Shown piece by piece: positions 22,193 through 22,961 of a DNA stretch of 22,961 nucleotides. The stretch is from JACOTK01 sp038256565 (GTDB lineage Bacteria; Actinomycetota; Acidimicrobiia; Acidimicrobiales; CADCSY01), in contig JBBSKG010000030.1 in NCBI GenBank assembly GCA_038256565.1, forward strand, positions 1 through 22,961, in the 5' to 3' direction. The notes beneath the pieces were generated by a model. The model was not told the origin of the DNA. It saw only the letters and a program-made list of their open reading frames with translations, and did no database searches. Position numbers and translations under genes: made by a program. Position 1 is the stretch's first letter. Every line of letters begins with the position of its first letter.

Positions 22193-22961
22193 GTGAGCGC
22201 CCAATACCCCCACTCTTGCAACGCACGCACAGGGATGCGTAGGGAAGCGCTCGCATGCGCTCCTTTGGAATCTCCTCATGGCAACGTTCGCAGACGCCAT
22301 ACGTACGCAGTTTGATCTTCACCATGGCTTGATCTATTTCATCAACAGAACTCATTGCCTGAGCTGAAAGAACAAGGTCTCGCTCACGCTCCACATTCAT
22401 GGAATCTCCTTGACCAGATTCCTCATCGAACTGAACGTCGCCAGGCTCGCGATCAGCAGCAAGCTGCTCGGCCTCGGCGCGCAACAGCTCGGCTTGACGA
22501 AGGTAGTTCTCCCTTTCTTCCAACAAAACCTTGCGCTGCTCTTCGAGGAACTTGTCATTTGCTGGCGAGGACTTCATTGGCGGGACCTTGGCTGGCAATG
22601 GCGGTGGCACTGGCTTTTTGACTGGTGCGGCTGGCTTTGCCGAAGCAACCTGTGCCGGTAGAACTTTTTCTGGCTCTACAACAGCTGGTGGGGTCACTGC
22701 TTTTGCTGTCGCCTTATTTGCTGTCGCAACTTTTGCAGGGGCTTTCTTTGCTGGGACTTTCTTTGCAGGAGTTTTCTTAGTTGCCACGACTTTTGCTGGA
22801 GCTTTCTTTGCAGGGGCTTTCTTTGCCGGAGTGGCTTTCTTGACGACGGCTTTCTTTGCCGGAGTGGCTTTCTTGACGACGGCTTTCTTTGCCGGAGTGG
22901 CTTTCTTGACGACGGCGTTCTTTGCCGGAGTGGCTTTCTTGACGACGGCTTTCTTGACGAC
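22185..22961 (-). CDS. DksA/TraR-type zinc-finger protein with histone H1-like tail (5' end cut by window edge)
   Basis: The frame is open from the right edge to the stop at 22185, giving 258 visible residues; the true start is outside. A GTG at 22787 is in frame, but the reading frame and repeats continue through it, so it is probably internal. The N-terminal part is almost only Lys, Ala, Pro, Val and Thr, like the tails of histone H1-like bacterial proteins. It is built partly of 11-residue units (VVKKATPAKKA). Then come a Pro-rich stretch, a coiled-coil-like helix (about NDKFLEEQRKVLLEERENYL) and a C4 zinc finger C-x2-C-x17-C-x2-C (CERC ... CVRC). DksA/TraR proteins bind RNA polymerase's secondary channel. 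The basic tail suggests DNA or RNA binding as well. The gene is coupled to lspA. Confidence 0.92.
   Translation of the reverse strand, partial: VVKKAVVKKATPAKNAVVKKATPAKKAVVKKATPAKKAVVKKATPAKKAPAKKAPAKVVATKKTPAKKVPAKKAPAKVATANKATAKAVTPPAVVEPEKVLPAQVASAKPAAPVKKPVPPPLPAKVPPMKSSPANDKFLEEQRKVLLEERENYLRQAELLRAEAEQLAADREPGDVQFDEESGQGDSMNVERERDLVLSAQAMSSVDEIDQAMVKIKLRTYGVCERCHEEIPKERMRALPYASLCVRCKSGGIGRSRG
22815..22961 (-). repeat. 33-bp tandem repeat array in the DksA-like gene
   Basis: Four consecutive 33-base units run 22815-22847, 22848-22880, 22881-22913 and 22914-22946. The first three are identical and the fourth has one change that turns a Lys into Asn. A partial unit reaches the window edge. 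Each unit encodes 11 residues (VVKKATPAKKA). Identity at silent positions points to recent expansion, so copy number is likely variable between strains. Confidence 0.93.

Noticed and set aside
22815..22961. Regular 33-bp repeats suggestive of a CRISPR array
   Set aside because: The units are directly adjacent without spacers and encode an in-frame 11-residue protein repeat.

Overview
The window reads as a chromosomal segment of an actinobacterium, perhaps of the Acidimicrobiia (order-level guess only). The clues are a bacterial proteasome activator (Bpa) beside a DnaE1-type replicative polymerase, a lspA-rluD pair behind a Lys/Ala-rich DksA-type zinc-finger gene, an MMPL transporter, and frequent GTG starts. 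All gaps between genes are shorter than 300 bases. I see no tRNA, rRNA, CRISPR array or intact transposase.

Region 1 (1-10,031) is visibly GC-rich. Most of it is one tightly packed minus-strand operon: AMP-forming acetyl-CoA synthetase, pyruvate dehydrogenase-type E1 alpha, E1 beta and E2, a free-standing acyl carrier protein, and an ABC ATPase plus FtsX-type permease that runs off the left edge. Four junctions overlap by 1-4 bases and two more are spaced by 2 and 30 bases. Upstream lie a universal stress protein, a pair of overlapping crcB fluoride-channel genes, and a divergent plus-strand D-lactate dehydrogenase. The theme is the pyruvate/acetate/lactate node. A GGGTC...CCC-type motif recurs upstream of acs and in the usp-ldhA gap.

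Region 2 (10,032-13,315) holds a plus-strand pair: a membrane-anchored Gmad2-domain protein and an MMPL/RND transporter. G+C drops at the start of this region and stays lower to the right edge, where the housekeeping genes lie.

Region 3 (13,326-20,112) is a minus-strand run: alkaline-phosphatase-superfamily hydrolase, bpa, dnaE, a protein of unknown function and a nitroreductase-family protein. Region 4 (20,195-22,961) has an Rrf2 regulator facing rluD, lspA and a truncated DksA-like gene whose N-terminal tail is built of 33-bp tandem repeats.

The most unusual observation is a small structured interspersed element of about 114 bp, present twice. One copy (13,601-13,718) sits inside the nitroreductase gene, flanked by CTAG on both sides. 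It adds 38 codons in frame without a stop. The other copy (20,649-20,767) sits exactly between the convergent rrf2 and rluD genes and supplies the last codons of rrf2. Both copies fold into the same two hairpins, with some compensatory changes. A fragment matching the element's right end abuts copy 2. It looks like a MITE or palindromic element that can be tolerated inside proteins.
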